Shown in pieces: positions 54,378 through 64,000 of a stretch of 64,000 nt of DNA. The notes beneath the pieces were generated by a model. The model was given only the letters and a program-made list of their open reading frames with translations, was not told the origin of the DNA and searched no databases. Within the stretch, counting starts at the first letter, position 1. Every line of letters starts with the position of its first letter. Source of the stretch: Acanthosepion esculentum (Eukaryota; Mollusca; Cephalopoda; Sepiida; Sepiidae); NCBI GenBank assembly GCA_964036315.1, contig OZ038482.1, forward strand, positions 10,216,198 to 10,280,197, written 5' to 3'. The translations under genes were made by a program, and so were the position numbers.

Positions 54378-54382
<5 letters not shown>

Positions 54383-54423
<41 letters not shown>
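54383..54423. repeat. (TA)n microsatellite
   Basis: About 40 bp of TA; AT-rich sequence follows to 54490. Confidence 0.9.
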
Positions 54424-54429
<6 letters not shown>

Positions 54430-54534
54430 TATATGTAATACAAAATATAATACAAAGAATATATGTATATTCATATATATATAAAACAAATAAGATAAAA
54501 GGAAAATTATCTTCGCCATAAATATATAGTCATC

Positions 54535-54790
54535 TACTGACTTTCACTGTATCACAACTCATCAGTGTGGCTAGACATGCAATTGTTTCAAGCCAGGATT
54601 GAAACCTGGCTGATTTGACATTAGGCAGAGTCGCTTACCCTAAGGCTATCAGCACATGCAGCAGAGGAAGGGAATTTTTAATGCATTATATATGATATAT
54701 AAGCATTAGTGGCTACCAGAGTGCTCACTTCATAGAGAAGAGCTTTTAGCATTAATTAGCAACAGCCAACAAGTTCCCTTTTTTCCAAAG
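54535..54790 (-). mobile_element. tRNA-derived SINE family S6
   Basis: On the minus strand it reads 'gatagccttagggtaagcga' (box A region) and 'gccaggtttcaatcctggct' (box B region), followed by 'tgcatgtctagccacactga'. To the right lies 'cattagtggctaccagagtg', shared with 11190-11260. The inverted relatives at 11005-11440 lack a clear head. Confidence 0.65.
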
Positions 54791-54808
54791 TCCTCAACCT
54801 ACGAAAGG

Positions 54809-54818
<10 letters not shown>

Positions 54819-54857
<39 letters not shown>
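54819..54857. repeat. (TA)n microsatellite
   Basis: About 39 bp of TA. Confidence 0.9.
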
Positions 54858-54859
<2 letters not shown>

Positions 54860-55428
54860 TAATGCAAATATAAAATTTAAATATTTTTAAATAGGCTTGT
54901 CACATCTAAAATCACATATGGATGACATGCATGACATCCAACTAGTTCAGGAATCTATAAAGTATCATCTATATACAACAATATTTTCTCAGATCATTGA
55001 TCAAAATGGCTTCAAGTGAATGAACCCTGAATATCTTGAAAATGACTTTCGTTAATCAGATCTTGTAGACTGGCAGTACAGAATCACAAATAGAGAACTT
55101 TACCAAATGACAAAAAGCATCCACTTGAAGACTTCCAAAAATGGCAGCAACCAAAATAGATAGCACATGAAAATGGAGGGGAAATTTATGACAAAAACAA
55201 AATGTTGACTTTCCACACTACTTTAAACAAAAAGGTAGGAACGAAACATCATCACTACTAGGAAGATCTACAACAGTTATTGGATTTGAGAAAACGATTT
55301 TCATAAAAAAATGTTTAAGGAGAGTGAGTTTAGAAATTTCAACCCACAGTAGCGCTAAATCTTCAGTCAATGAATGATGAAATGTTTCCATATAAGAAAG
55401 CAGCTAAACTCATCATTACTGTTATTAA

Positions 55429-55430
<2 letters not shown>
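54860..55430. other. unassigned spacer
   Basis: No motif or window-wide repeat recognised. Confidence 0.35.
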
Positions 55431-55431
<1 letters not shown>

Positions 55432-55463
<32 letters not shown>

Positions 55464-55640
55464 TAAAAGTGAACATAGAAGTCAACACTTAGAGGCGACA
55501 GTCTGTTTCATGCTAGACTGAATCTAGCATGAAACTGACTGCCGGCTCTAAGTGTTGTTCACTTTTATATTTACACACGCTCTATCTCTGATATTGAGCA
55601 CTTTATCCCATAAATATAGCACATCTTAAGACTATATTTC

Positions 55641-55646
<6 letters not shown>
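55432..55646 (+). mobile_element. palindromic element P1, short-centre hairpin
   Basis: (TA)n, then 'aatataaaagtgaacataga'. Arms 'gtttcatgctaga' / 'tctagcatgaaac' surround a 4-base centre. The second arm has lost 'gacttctat'. The full tail follows ('gctctatctctgatattgag', 'ctatatttcttcat'). Confidence 0.85.

Positions 55647-55683
<37 letters not shown>
55647..55683. repeat. (TA)n microsatellite
   Basis: About 37 bp of TA between P1 and SINE S4. Confidence 0.9.
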
Positions 55684-55684
<1 letters not shown>

Positions 55685-55685
<1 letters not shown>

Positions 55686-56050
55686 TAGTTAATACATCGA
55701 GTCTAGAAGAATCCTCAACAGACTGCAGAAAGCACTGGACAGCCATTTCGTCCTATTTTTGGGACTCATCAGGAGTGTGCATCAACTACTGACAATTGAA
55801 TCCTGACTGTTACAATATGTCATAAGAATCATACCCACTGGACTTACAGGTCTCAGATGGAGAGGTAACAACCTAGACTTGATATAGCACCAGCTTTTTA
55901 CAAATTCTCTTGTGTGACTCATTTGAGTCTACTTATACCAATGTACTGTGCCCCCGTGAGTCATGACTTCTATCCCCAAGCCGCTCTATCTTGAGCATTA
56001 GAAGCCAGTTCAAGCAGTGATATATATATATATATAGAAATTAAGGGGAA
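55685..56050 (-). mobile_element. SINE family S4, copy 3
   Basis: Same order as copy 1, including the left segment with 'gcattagaagccagttcaag'. Box B-like text is degraded ('ctgacaattgaatcctgact' on the plus strand). Confidence 0.7.
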
Positions 56051-56059
56051 TTTGAATAA

Positions 56060-56330
56060 TCATAATTAATTCATCAAGTCTAGAAGAATCCTCAACACAA
56101 TGCACAAGGCTGTTTCGTTCTATTTTTGGGACTCATCAGCAGTGTGTATCCACTACCGATAATCGAACCTGGACCGTTACAATATGATACAAGCGTCATT
56201 CACACTGGACCAATTGGCCTCGCTGATGGAGTGGTAACAAACCAGACTCAATATAGCGCTAACTCTTCACAAATGTTGAGGATTCTTCTAGATTCAATAA
56301 ATTAATTATGATTATTCAAATTTCACTTGA
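56060..56330 (-). mobile_element. SINE family S4, copy 4
   Basis: Box B-like text on the plus strand 'gataatcgaacctggaccgt' and box A-like 'cactggaccaattggcctcg' are well kept. The right edge repeats the S4 body in inverse ('gttgaggattcttctagatt' at 56275-56294), making a local inverted repeat. Confidence 0.75.
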
Positions 56331-56331
56331 T

Positions 56332-56344
<13 letters not shown>

Positions 56345-56381
<37 letters not shown>
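56345..56381. repeat. (TA)n microsatellite
   Basis: About 36 bp of TA. Confidence 0.9.
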
Positions 56382-56384
<3 letters not shown>

Positions 56385-56399
56385 TGATTGAACCAGCTT

Positions 56400-56925
56400 C
56401 TGTTTTATGCGCTCTTATGCAGGATTTCCAATTTGGAGAGACAAGTACTTGAATGATGTTTTCAAAGTAATAATGGAGAATTTTGCTGAGAGGGAACAGA
56501 CTTACCATGTAATTTCATAAACCAGCAATATGGTAAATACTTTTATAGACAATTACACACACACATAAACATATTATGCATGCATATATGTACTCAGTAA
56601 AACATGAATCCACACAGAAAAATACTTATATCTAGCTACGTGGTAAAGCAGTCATATCTTGAAGTAAGTTTTCCAGGTTAAAGGGAATACAGGTTTGATA
56701 TTTGTCAAGAAGCAAATTTTCTTTAGCAAGACTTCCAATCTCTAGGCCAGTAGATATTATTTTCACTGTTTAAAAAATAAAAAGGGGAATCTACTGAAAC
56801 ACATGTGCCTGTTAAATATAATATAATATTTAATATAATAATATTAATTATAATATAATATTAATATTTGATATAATATATTTAATATAATATTCAATAT
56901 ACTATAATATACACCCTAATACAAA
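56400..56925. other. unassigned spacer
   Basis: A very AT-rich stretch with 'aatataatatt' steps at 56815-56900. No gene signal. Confidence 0.35.
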
Positions 56926-56929
56926 TTAA

Positions 56930-57475
56930 TTGAAACAAAACAAATAATTCCATTATTATTTACTTTTTTTCATATTTTTCAAATCAAACATGACCCAGTG
57001 CGAATGTTAGTACATCGTACATCGTATGTTCATTCCACAAAGTTGTTTCTTGCAGATTCTCGATTGGATTTAAATCAGGAGAGTTTCCAGTCCAGTCTAT
57101 AGTACTTTGCTTACTGGTAAGGCTTGCCAATGTATTCATGCAGTGTTATAAATCTATGTATGTTTCCTTGGAGTAACGTCCATCACAAACAATTTCTGTA
57201 GGACAACTAATCAACAGTTGAGACAATAGTGTCTTGGCGAGATAAAAATCTGATGCAATCATGGACGACGCAATAATTTTCAAGGCCAAACAAATTTCAT
57301 CACACACCCCGAAAATAGATTCATATTACAGCACACCACTGCAAATGACCAAATCTAAGGAAAAAATAGAAATCGATTGCACCCTGTCACTCCAGTGGGT
57401 CTAAAACTGACCGTATGGTGAAAAAAAGGAAACTAAAGTGGTTGTTTCAATTAATTTACACAAGGATGTATGTAG
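56930..57475 (-). pseudogene. Tc1-like transposase remnant with third catalytic block
   Basis: The minus strand encodes 'DWTGNSPDLNPIENLQETTL' at about 57040-57100. This contains the SPDLNPIEN motif holding the last catalytic Glu of DD34E transposases. Upstream minus-strand text (57110-57470) is a stop-ridden Tc1-like region (FRPTGVTG..., 'CVMKFVWP'). Inverted ends were not found with confidence. Confidence 0.65.
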
Positions 57476-57529
57476 ATTCATACAGTATTTCAATCAATAA
57501 AACCACTTTTAAATTAAAAGCAGGAAAAT

Positions 57530-58010
57530 TTGGTTAGAAACAAAGAAAAGAGTGCTGAACTGCTACGTAATATCAGACCTCCTATATAGCAGTGTCTCAC
57601 AGATGAACAAGAGACTTGTGACACCAGAAATGTGGGTCTGCAGAAGGATGCTGAGAATACCAAAGATCGAATATGCAAGCAATGAAGAAGTTTTAAAGAA
57701 AATGGAAACAAAAAGGACACTAATACTTGACATCAGAAACTGATAATTGAAATTTCTAGAGCATATAATGAGGAAAGAGGGCTTGGAAAATTTGACACTC
57801 ACAGCACATACTGAAGGCAAGAATGACAGAGAAAAGCAGCACATAACCACTACCTGTTGAGCTTGCATAAATGGTTGACAGAACAGGCTTTAGGAGAGAT
57901 AGTAAAAAGACAAAATTTGCTAAGTTATACAAAAGATAGGTAATTGTGGAGAACCATAACTGCCCACGTCCAGAAAGGACATGGTAATACACGAAGAAGA
58001 AGAAGTGTCT
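57530..58010 (+). pseudogene. LINE family A 3' end
   Basis: Frame 57552-57743 reads LNCYVISDLLYSS, KRLVTPEMWVCRRMLRIPKI, ASNEEVLKKMETKRTLIL. It then shifts to the region for LENLTLTA. The tail 'cgtccagaaaggacatgg' is at 57967-57984, followed by 'aagaagaagaag'. YADD is absent. Confidence 0.75.
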
Positions 58011-58204
58011 TGCCAATAATTTAAAGCTGGTTTCCTTAGTTAAAAAAAAAATATATATATATATATAGCAGTAAAACCATATTTTAAATCTATTAATTTA
58101 TAATATTAATGCTCTGTAAATTTAAATTTACATTGAGCACTATTGTGTAAAAATAAAAATATCTATAAGAACACCGGATTTTATATCTTACTGTTCTTTC
58201 TTTT

Positions 58205-58206
<2 letters not shown>
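58011..58206. other. AT-rich spacer
   Basis: 'atttacattgagcactattg' at 58128-58147 recalls the P1-associated unit. Nothing else seen. Confidence 0.35.

Positions 58207-58261
<55 letters not shown>
58207..58261. repeat. (TA)n microsatellite
   Basis: About 54 bp of TA. Confidence 0.95.
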
Positions 58262-58264
<3 letters not shown>

Positions 58265-58394
58265 GTTCAGTTTCTGCCAGGAGGTATAGTTCCTTTAATA
58301 AGATTTCTAAATCTTCAGGTCTTGAATTTATCATTAAAATAAAACAGGGGTTTCTATTCAAACACATGTACCCACTAAAAATAATGTTAATATT

Positions 58395-58580
58395 TATTTT
58401 TAATCAATTCACCACAAGCAAGGTGATAATGCCACTAAGATGCAAGGAGCTACTGGGAGTGAAAGAGAATTAGAAAACTTTAGAAGGAATCAGAAACCCA
58501 ATCCTAAATAGGAAACAAGGGATAAGCCTTTACTCCTGTTCAAAAGGCCGCGGAGGAGTGTGAACCAGGCGATAGGCAAG
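58395..58580 (-). mobile_element. LINE family B 3' tail
   Basis: 'aatcaattcaccacaagcaa' followed by ggtga is the family B terminal motif (compare 59985-60005 'atcatttcaccccaagcaag'). The segment after it contains 'aacaagggataagcctttac', also found diverged at 10937-10956. Confidence 0.55.
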
Positions 58581-58590
58581 CCAATTTACT

Positions 58591-58631
<41 letters not shown>
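58591..58631. repeat. (TG)n microsatellite
   Basis: About 41 bp of pure TG. Confidence 0.95.
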
Positions 58632-58635
<4 letters not shown>

Positions 58636-58639
58636 ATTT

Positions 58640-59960
58640 AACATTAAAATATTTGCTTGTATATATATAAAAAAAATCTCCCCATCTTTAACATGTATCA
58701 AAGAAAATCAATTCAGTGGAGTCATTTAATATTTCTTGTCTGTTGTCCAAAGAATAACAAATTTATAAAAATTTCTGTATAAGCATTAAGTTGCTCCTTT
58801 GGTACAATAGGTTAATTTGGGTCTTATTATGCATTTTAAGCAAAAAAAGAAAAGTTCAAAATTTAAAAAAATGAAAAGATAAAACATTATGAAATAATTC
58901 CTGTTTGGAGAAAAACTTCTTTGATTCATTTTGTCTGATCTGTGGCTGAACAACAAATAAACATAAAAAATCAATGGAAAAATGTTTGAAGATAAAATTT
59001 GCAAACAACATTGCAAATCAAGCAAGAAAATTGGGCAATAAACCTTAAAATGTATCTTCATTTCCCAACCATTGACCCTACTGTAATGTAGGTAATAAAA
59101 GAAAGGACTTAGATTCAATGGAGTCCCATTGGATGATACATCCTGATTACCCATTATTCTCCAAATTAGATTTTATTACCTTGGAGAATAAAAGAAAAAA
59201 TTACTGCTTCTGAACATGAAATGTCGAAATTCCAAGATACATCTTCAAACAGAACAAAGAAAATAAAAATCATTATAATAGAAAATACAATGTAATTTTA
59301 TATATCTATTTGTCATGCAGCTTGGTCTCCTCCTTCTTAGTAATGAGATATTCCATTGTTATGGTAACAAGGGCCATTACTTGATACCAATAAACAAACA
59401 TGCCTCATGTTAGCATAATAGTAGAATAACTCATTATTATGTAGGGGGATCAGGCTGCTAATACATTACTTTAAATTTGTTATTTTTTCAATATTTTAAC
59501 TTTAATGTCTTAAAGGTAAAACAGTTTATTATTTAAAGCTATTTCTCATGTAAAATGACAGAGTTAAATATGTAGATAAAATTCTGTGAAAATATAAGTA
59601 TTAACTTCAAAATTACTTGAATCTTGCTTTATTTCTATACAGGTTAGCTTTCTTTGGGGTTTTTTATACTGGTATACCAAAAGCTATATGTTGGTAGTAT
59701 GCAAAGGTAGGTATGTAGGTAGAGCCACCATACTGCAATATCATAGAAATACCCAGACCATATGATCATAATTATGGCTGCCAGACAGATAGGATATTCC
59801 ATTTCAGAAATTGGGGAGGAATTTTATTCCTTGATCTGTGTTTTAACATAGAATATCTGATTGAAGACATTGCTACACACCATGACATTACTACACACCG
59901 GTGCACTGCAGCTTCCATAGGATATAGGAGTAGAAAACTAACCAACCACTGGCAGCCATT
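58640..59960. other. 1.3 kb of AT-rich unassigned sequence
   Basis: The 122-codon minus frame 58786-59154 is rich in Phe/Leu/Tyr, as expected by chance in AT-rich DNA, and has no recognisable family. Confidence 0.35.
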
Positions 59961-59964
59961 ACTT

Positions 59965-60710
59965 TTTTTAATCATTTTTTTAATCATTTCACCCCAAGCA
60001 AGGTGACACTAGAATACAGAGGTGAAAGAATGAATGAGAAGGTAGAAAATGGGGAGGATTGAAGAAAGGGCAAAAAAAGGAAAAGGATTCAAGAAGACAA
60101 TATGGTAATTATGATTCACTTAAAATTTTGAAGATTGTAGTTGTCATGGGAGCAAAAAATCAAAAGAGAGTTCCACAACTGGGAAGTTCGAGAAAAAACT
60201 GTTAGAGTAGAAATGGTTGCATCTAGCTAGTTCAACAGTAAAATAGTGAGACCTAGTTGCCAATTGAGTAGCACGTTTAAATTCATGTAGTCTGGGCACC
60301 AGGAAAAAATCTTGTCCTAGCAGTTGCCATGAAAATATTTGTAGAACAGAGAGGGGGAAGCTATGTGACACTGGTGAGAAAGTGACTAGAGAGAGACCCT
60401 CCTCTGGATTTTGTCAAAAATCTTGAGATGCACAGCAGGAGCACCAGACCAGATATAGCAACAGTATTCAATGCATAGACAAATGGTAGATTTATAAATA
60501 GACAAGATGGATTCTGATGAGAAAGATTTCCTGGTATGATACATTTTTCCTTGCAGTAGATGCAGCAGTTAACTCAATATAGTCACACCCCATTATGTCA
60601 GTGGAAAATGTAAAGCCATGAAGGCATAGAGTGTTGTGTAACTGGAGTTGAACATCAGCCATCTTGATGGTAGACAGTGCTTTGTAACCATGTGCATCCA
60701 TTCATGGACT
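59965..60710 (-). pseudogene. LINE family B reverse transcriptase C-terminus and 3' end
   Basis: Minus-strand frames give HGYKALSTIKMADVQLQLHN, LHGFTFSTDIM, YIELTAASTARK (60492-60701), then VPRLHEFKRATQLATRSHYF and TVELARCN (60144-60371). The end is degraded at the LWNSLP-type motif and the tail 'ccttgcttggggtga' at 59991-60005. This is the standard order of the C-terminal third of jockey/CR1-type RTs. The YADD motif lies outside. Confidence 0.75.
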
Positions 60711-60854
60711 CTTTTGAATCAAACAAGGGAGGGTAATTCCAGTTGGATAATTTTCCCCTTGAATCCTATTGATGTTATTGTCTTGCTTGGTAGTGAAATT
60801 ATTTTTTAAAAAAAGACACCATATTATTGGGCCAAGTTAACATTTAGATTAAGT

Positions 60855-61190
60855 CAATATGACCAGCATGAGCTCAACTGAATATTTATGGAATGGTCTG
60901 AAAAACATGAACCCAACTGATCATTTATGGAATGGTGTGACCAAAATGAACCAAATTGGACATTTATGAAATGGTGTGACCATCATGAACCCAGTGGAAC
61001 ATTTATGGATATGTGTGACCAATATGAACCCAGCTGAAAATTTATGGAAAGCTCTTGCCAGCATGAACCCAACTGAATATTTATAGAATGGTGCGACCAA
61101 CATGAACCCAACTGAATATTTATAGAATGGTGTGACCAACATGAACCCAACTGAAAATTTATGGAATGGTGTGACCAGCATGAATGATTA
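60855..61190 (-). repeat. 39-bp minisatellite array 1 (about 8 copies)
   Basis: The unit 'gtgaccaacatgaacccaac' followed by tgaatatttatggaatg is spaced exactly 39 bp where checked (61024, 61063, 61102, 61141). It is the reverse complement of array 2 at 62790-63620. Because 39 is divisible by three, 13-residue repeats appear as open frames. Confidence 0.92.
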
Positions 61191-61389
61191 TTTACTATCA
61201 GAGCAAATCACTAGGGCCCAGTGAACAAAATGATTTTCTTTTGTTTTTAACTGACTTAATGCCAACACAAATATAATTCCATAAAGTTGGCTTTCTGTAT
61301 ACAGAAATCCAATTTCCAAACATGCTATATACACACGTCCTGAAAGAGGAGATAATTCATATCTCGCTTCTCAAATGTAAGCTGAAGCA

Positions 61390-61870
61390 TATGATGAAAG
61401 GAATTAAGTTTCTGAAAGAATGATCAGGCTTAGATTCCATTTTGAAAATGGTGAAGGTGTTATCAACCCATTGGAAATGGCAAATTAGTTGTTATGTGTG
61501 TTCAAAAAGTTGGTTTCCATAAAAGCCAGCAAAAATATTAGCCAATGCAAGACCCAAGGGACTACCCATAGTCGCTCCATCAAATTGATAATACATCAGG
61601 TTGAAACTAAATTTCACAGATTTTCTAGCAAACTCCATTAGCTCAATAAATCCTCAGGGATTGGCGGCGATGAATAATGCTTCAGTCTAACACATTTTGG
61701 TGCAAATGTCCATTGTTTTATCCATTGGTGAAAAAAACGCTAACATCAGAGGAATGTATAAAACAATTGTTAGGAACAATATGATTACAATGTTGAATAA
61801 GTTTTGCAAAATAGAATGGGCCTGTTTTGCAACTACTAGAAAACATCTCCTGAATTAATTCTAAATGTCA
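61390..61870 (-). pseudogene. Penelope-like element reverse transcriptase remnant
   Basis: The minus strand encodes, in order, 'DVSVFFTN' (motif near the first catalytic region, followed by a frameshift and DKTMDIC), 'FIELMEFARKSVKFSFN', 'YQFDGATMGSPLGLALANIF' and 'CHFQWVDNTFTIF'. These are Penelope RT signatures (DG..MGSPLGP.LANIF and Y.DD). The catalytic pair reads V-D-N, the second Asp being replaced (Asn codon 61459-61461). Stops near 61650 and 61710 interrupt it. Confidence 0.75.
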
Positions 61871-61979
61871 TGCAGCAACTTTACAAGGAAATTTATTGAA
61901 ATTTCAATTTTCCAAGTGATCTCTATTAGTGAAAAAAAAAGATTTTGTCTTAAGTATGATTGTATTTTTTTTCACAAAT

Positions 61980-62670
61980 TTACGTCTGTGTTATTCTCTT
62001 GCAGATTAATTTGCTTTATGATATTCTTCTTTTACATAGTTTATTCTTTCAGGATGTTATTGATCATGGTTCTCCACTATTTCCTGTTTTTCTTGCTGTA
62101 GCTTTTGAGCTTTGTCTCTGTTCTGAGATTCTATTCATAAATAGGTCACTTGCCATTTCCTCCTGGTTCATTTGCTTTCAATACACCCTGTGAGTGCTAA
62201 ATTCTCTAGGTCCTCTTTCCTCATTATGTAACCCTGAAACTATCTCTTTCTGATTGTAATTACAAGTTTCTTTGCAGTTCTTATTTTCTTTAGGAGTTCT
62301 TCATTGCTCACATGTACTGTCCACGGTATTCTTACCATTCCTTTTGTAGAACCCTGTCTCTATTGCTTTAAGTCTCTTCTTTATTTGTGTGGAGATTACC
62401 TTGCATTCACTGCCATATAGAAGAGTGGATATTACATAAAAATTCAAATCACTTTTCTTTGACTCTTACGATATTTTCCTGCCTCTTTATACTTTGCTTA
62501 GTTTACTGAAGATAACTTTTGCTATTCCTACATTTCTGCATCACATTTTCCATCATGTGTTACAAATTAACCAGATAGTGAAATTTCTACACCTGCTTGA
62601 TTTGGATGTCCCCAATATGTAGCTCACAAGTTGGACTGACCCTTTTGCTGATAACCAATGAATTTATAAA
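61980..62670 (-). pseudogene. LINE family A, diverged 3' half
   Basis: The degraded tail 'atcaataacatcctgaaaga' is near 62050-62069 on the minus strand. The region for NSALTG..., RRD..., the RRxLR stretch and the C-terminal RT block follows up to about 62650 (KRVSPTCEL...). Frames are short. Located between the Penelope remnant and minisatellite array 2. Confidence 0.65.
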
Positions 62671-62789
62671 ATACTGCAAATATTATATTGCTCTTCATTT
62701 TTCGATGTTCAATAGCAATATTAGATATTTCCTTATAAAACATATTTGGCATTCATTGACTGAGCAGTCAGAGCTACTGTCACTTGAAA

Positions 62790-63620
62790 TTTATGTTGGT
62801 CACACCATTCCATAAAAGTTCAGTTGAGCTCATGTTGGTCATACCATTCTAAAATGTCCAGTTGGGTTCATATGTGCCCTCCCATTCAATAAATGTGCCA
62901 TTATGTACATGCTGGTCAGACCATTCAATAATTGATCAGGTGGGTTCATGTTGGTCACGCATATCCATAAATGATCAGTTGGGTTCATGTTCATCACATC
63001 ATTCCATAAATATTCAGTTGGGTTCATGTGGGTCCACCCATTTAATAAATATTCAGTTGGGTTCATATTGGTCAAACCATTCCATAAATGACCACTTGGG
63101 TTCGCGTTGGTAACAGGATTCCATAAGTGTCTAGTTGGGTTCATCTTGGTTCACACCATTATAAAAAAAGTTTAGTCATACCTATGTTGGTCACACCAAT
63201 CCATAAATGTCCAGTTGTATTCATGTTGGTCATACCATTCTCTAAATGTTCAGTTGTGTTCATGCTGGTCAGATGATTCAATAAATGTCCAGTTGGGTTC
63301 ATGCTGGTCACACCATTCCATAAATGTCCAGTTGGGTTCATGCTGGTCACACTATTCCATAAATATTCAGGTGGGTTCATGCTGGTCAAAAATTCCATAA
63401 ATATTCACTTGGGTTCATGTTGGTCAGACCATTCCATAAATGTTCACTTAGGTTTATTTGGTCACACCATTCAATAAATTTTCCATTCAGTTCATGCAGG
63501 TCACACCATTCCATAAATATTCCATTGGGTTACTGTTGGTCAGACAGCTACATAAATGTTCAGTAGGGTTCATGTTGGCAAGACCATTCCATAAAATTTC
63601 AGTTGGGTCCATACCATCCA
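62790..63620 (+). repeat. 39-bp minisatellite array 2 (about 20 copies)
   Basis: The unit 'ggtcacaccattccataaat' followed by gtccagttgggttcatgct is repeated with substitutions and small indels. Minus-strand frames 62839-63144 and 63159-63398 give a 13-residue repeat of the type MNPTGHLWNGVTS. The orientation is opposite to array 1. Confidence 0.92.
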
Positions 63621-64000
63621 TTCAACAACTTTTAACAATTTTGCAATTTATGGATGTGGGAAAATGATTGATGCTTATTGGGGATTTTTGCGAAAAAAAG
63701 AGATCAGTGCTTTTTTTGTGCAACAGAAAGTTCAGCCAACCAAAAGATGCTCTACTTAAAATTACCCTGGATAAGTAATATCAGCTTGAGATGTGCTAGA
63801 CAGATCACAAGTATTGTGTTGATGACCTGTTGTTTTCCAATAGTTTGTCTTCATTAAGTGATTAACACAAGAAAGATTCTCCAATCCATGCAGAAGGGTT
63901 CCATGTCTGCCCTACAGAAGAGTTCCCTAATTTAAGTGCCAGTCTTATACCAAATATACGAGTTGCATTTTTGAGAGGTTAAGGAACAAATAAGACATTG
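63621..64000. other. unassigned end of window
   Basis: No motif seen after array 2. Confidence 0.35.

Noticed and set aside
58786..59154. 122-codon frame with hydrophobic residues, possible membrane protein
   Set aside because: Phe/Leu/Tyr richness is expected from AT-rich sequence; no start context, no exon signals and no recognisable domain.
62839..63398. Repeat protein with 13-residue units (NPTGHLWNGV type)
   Set aside because: The period is a multiple of three, so several frames on both strands stay open. There is no start context, signal or conserved flanking domain, and indels break phase between units.

Overview
The window is repeat-dominated, AT-rich DNA from an animal genome. No intact host gene, rRNA or functional tRNA is visible. 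Every long open frame that can be recognised is a decayed transposable-element protein or a translation of a simple repeat. The mix points to a mollusc, most likely a cephalopod of octopus type. It includes several tRNA-derived SINE families carrying 'ggcacaaggc' motifs, decayed non-LTR retrotransposons, Penelope-like and Ty3/gypsy remnants, Tc1/mariner and IS630-like transposases, and very many long (TA)n tracts. The organism assignment is inference from repeat style, not from a marker gene.

Layout. 0-10.9 kb: a mariner fragment; a hAT-like element with an 8-bp target duplication and a LINE 3' end nested inside it (1450-2490); the first arm of a 1.34-kb inverted duplication (3323-4663); two tRNA-derived SINE families; a Tigger-like element; two long hairpins; and a LINE endonuclease remnant. 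11-23 kb: hairpin elements set in (TA)n; a 1.87-kb structure bounded by perfect 100-bp inverted repeats (11854-13725); the second arm of the inverted duplication (13888-15226); a LINE reverse-transcriptase remnant; a 72-bp-arm hairpin; and head-to-head Penelope GIY-YIG pieces. 23-31 kb: a broken Ty3/gypsy element (LTR end, gag, a tandem promoter-like triplication, then RT, RNase H and integrase interrupted by a SINE), a LINE 3' half, a truncated mariner and an internally deleted IS630/Tc1-like transposon. 31-39 kb: inverted repeats, a LINE with its YADD motif, a second gypsy pol with all three integrase acidic residues, and a Tc1-like transposase end. 39.8-41.5 kb: a satellite with a 133-bp higher-order unit made of four ~33-bp monomers. 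41.5-50 kb: LINE pieces, a deleted DNA transposon and the 5' part of a Tx1-like LINE (ORF1 zinc knuckle plus the start of ORF2). 50-58 kb: (TA)n tracts, a palindromic repeat family in several copies, four copies of one SINE, and Tc1 remnants. 58-64 kb: LINE ends, a Penelope RT remnant, and two 39-bp minisatellite arrays in opposite orientation.

The genes do not work together as a pathway. The window is a graveyard of nested insertions. The most notable structures are the palindromic elements repeatedly embedded in (TA)n, the perfect 100-bp inverted repeats, the satellite with its three-unit super-period, and the inverted minisatellite pair around retroelement debris. Boundaries are read by eye and are approximate unless a target duplication or an exact repeat is given.
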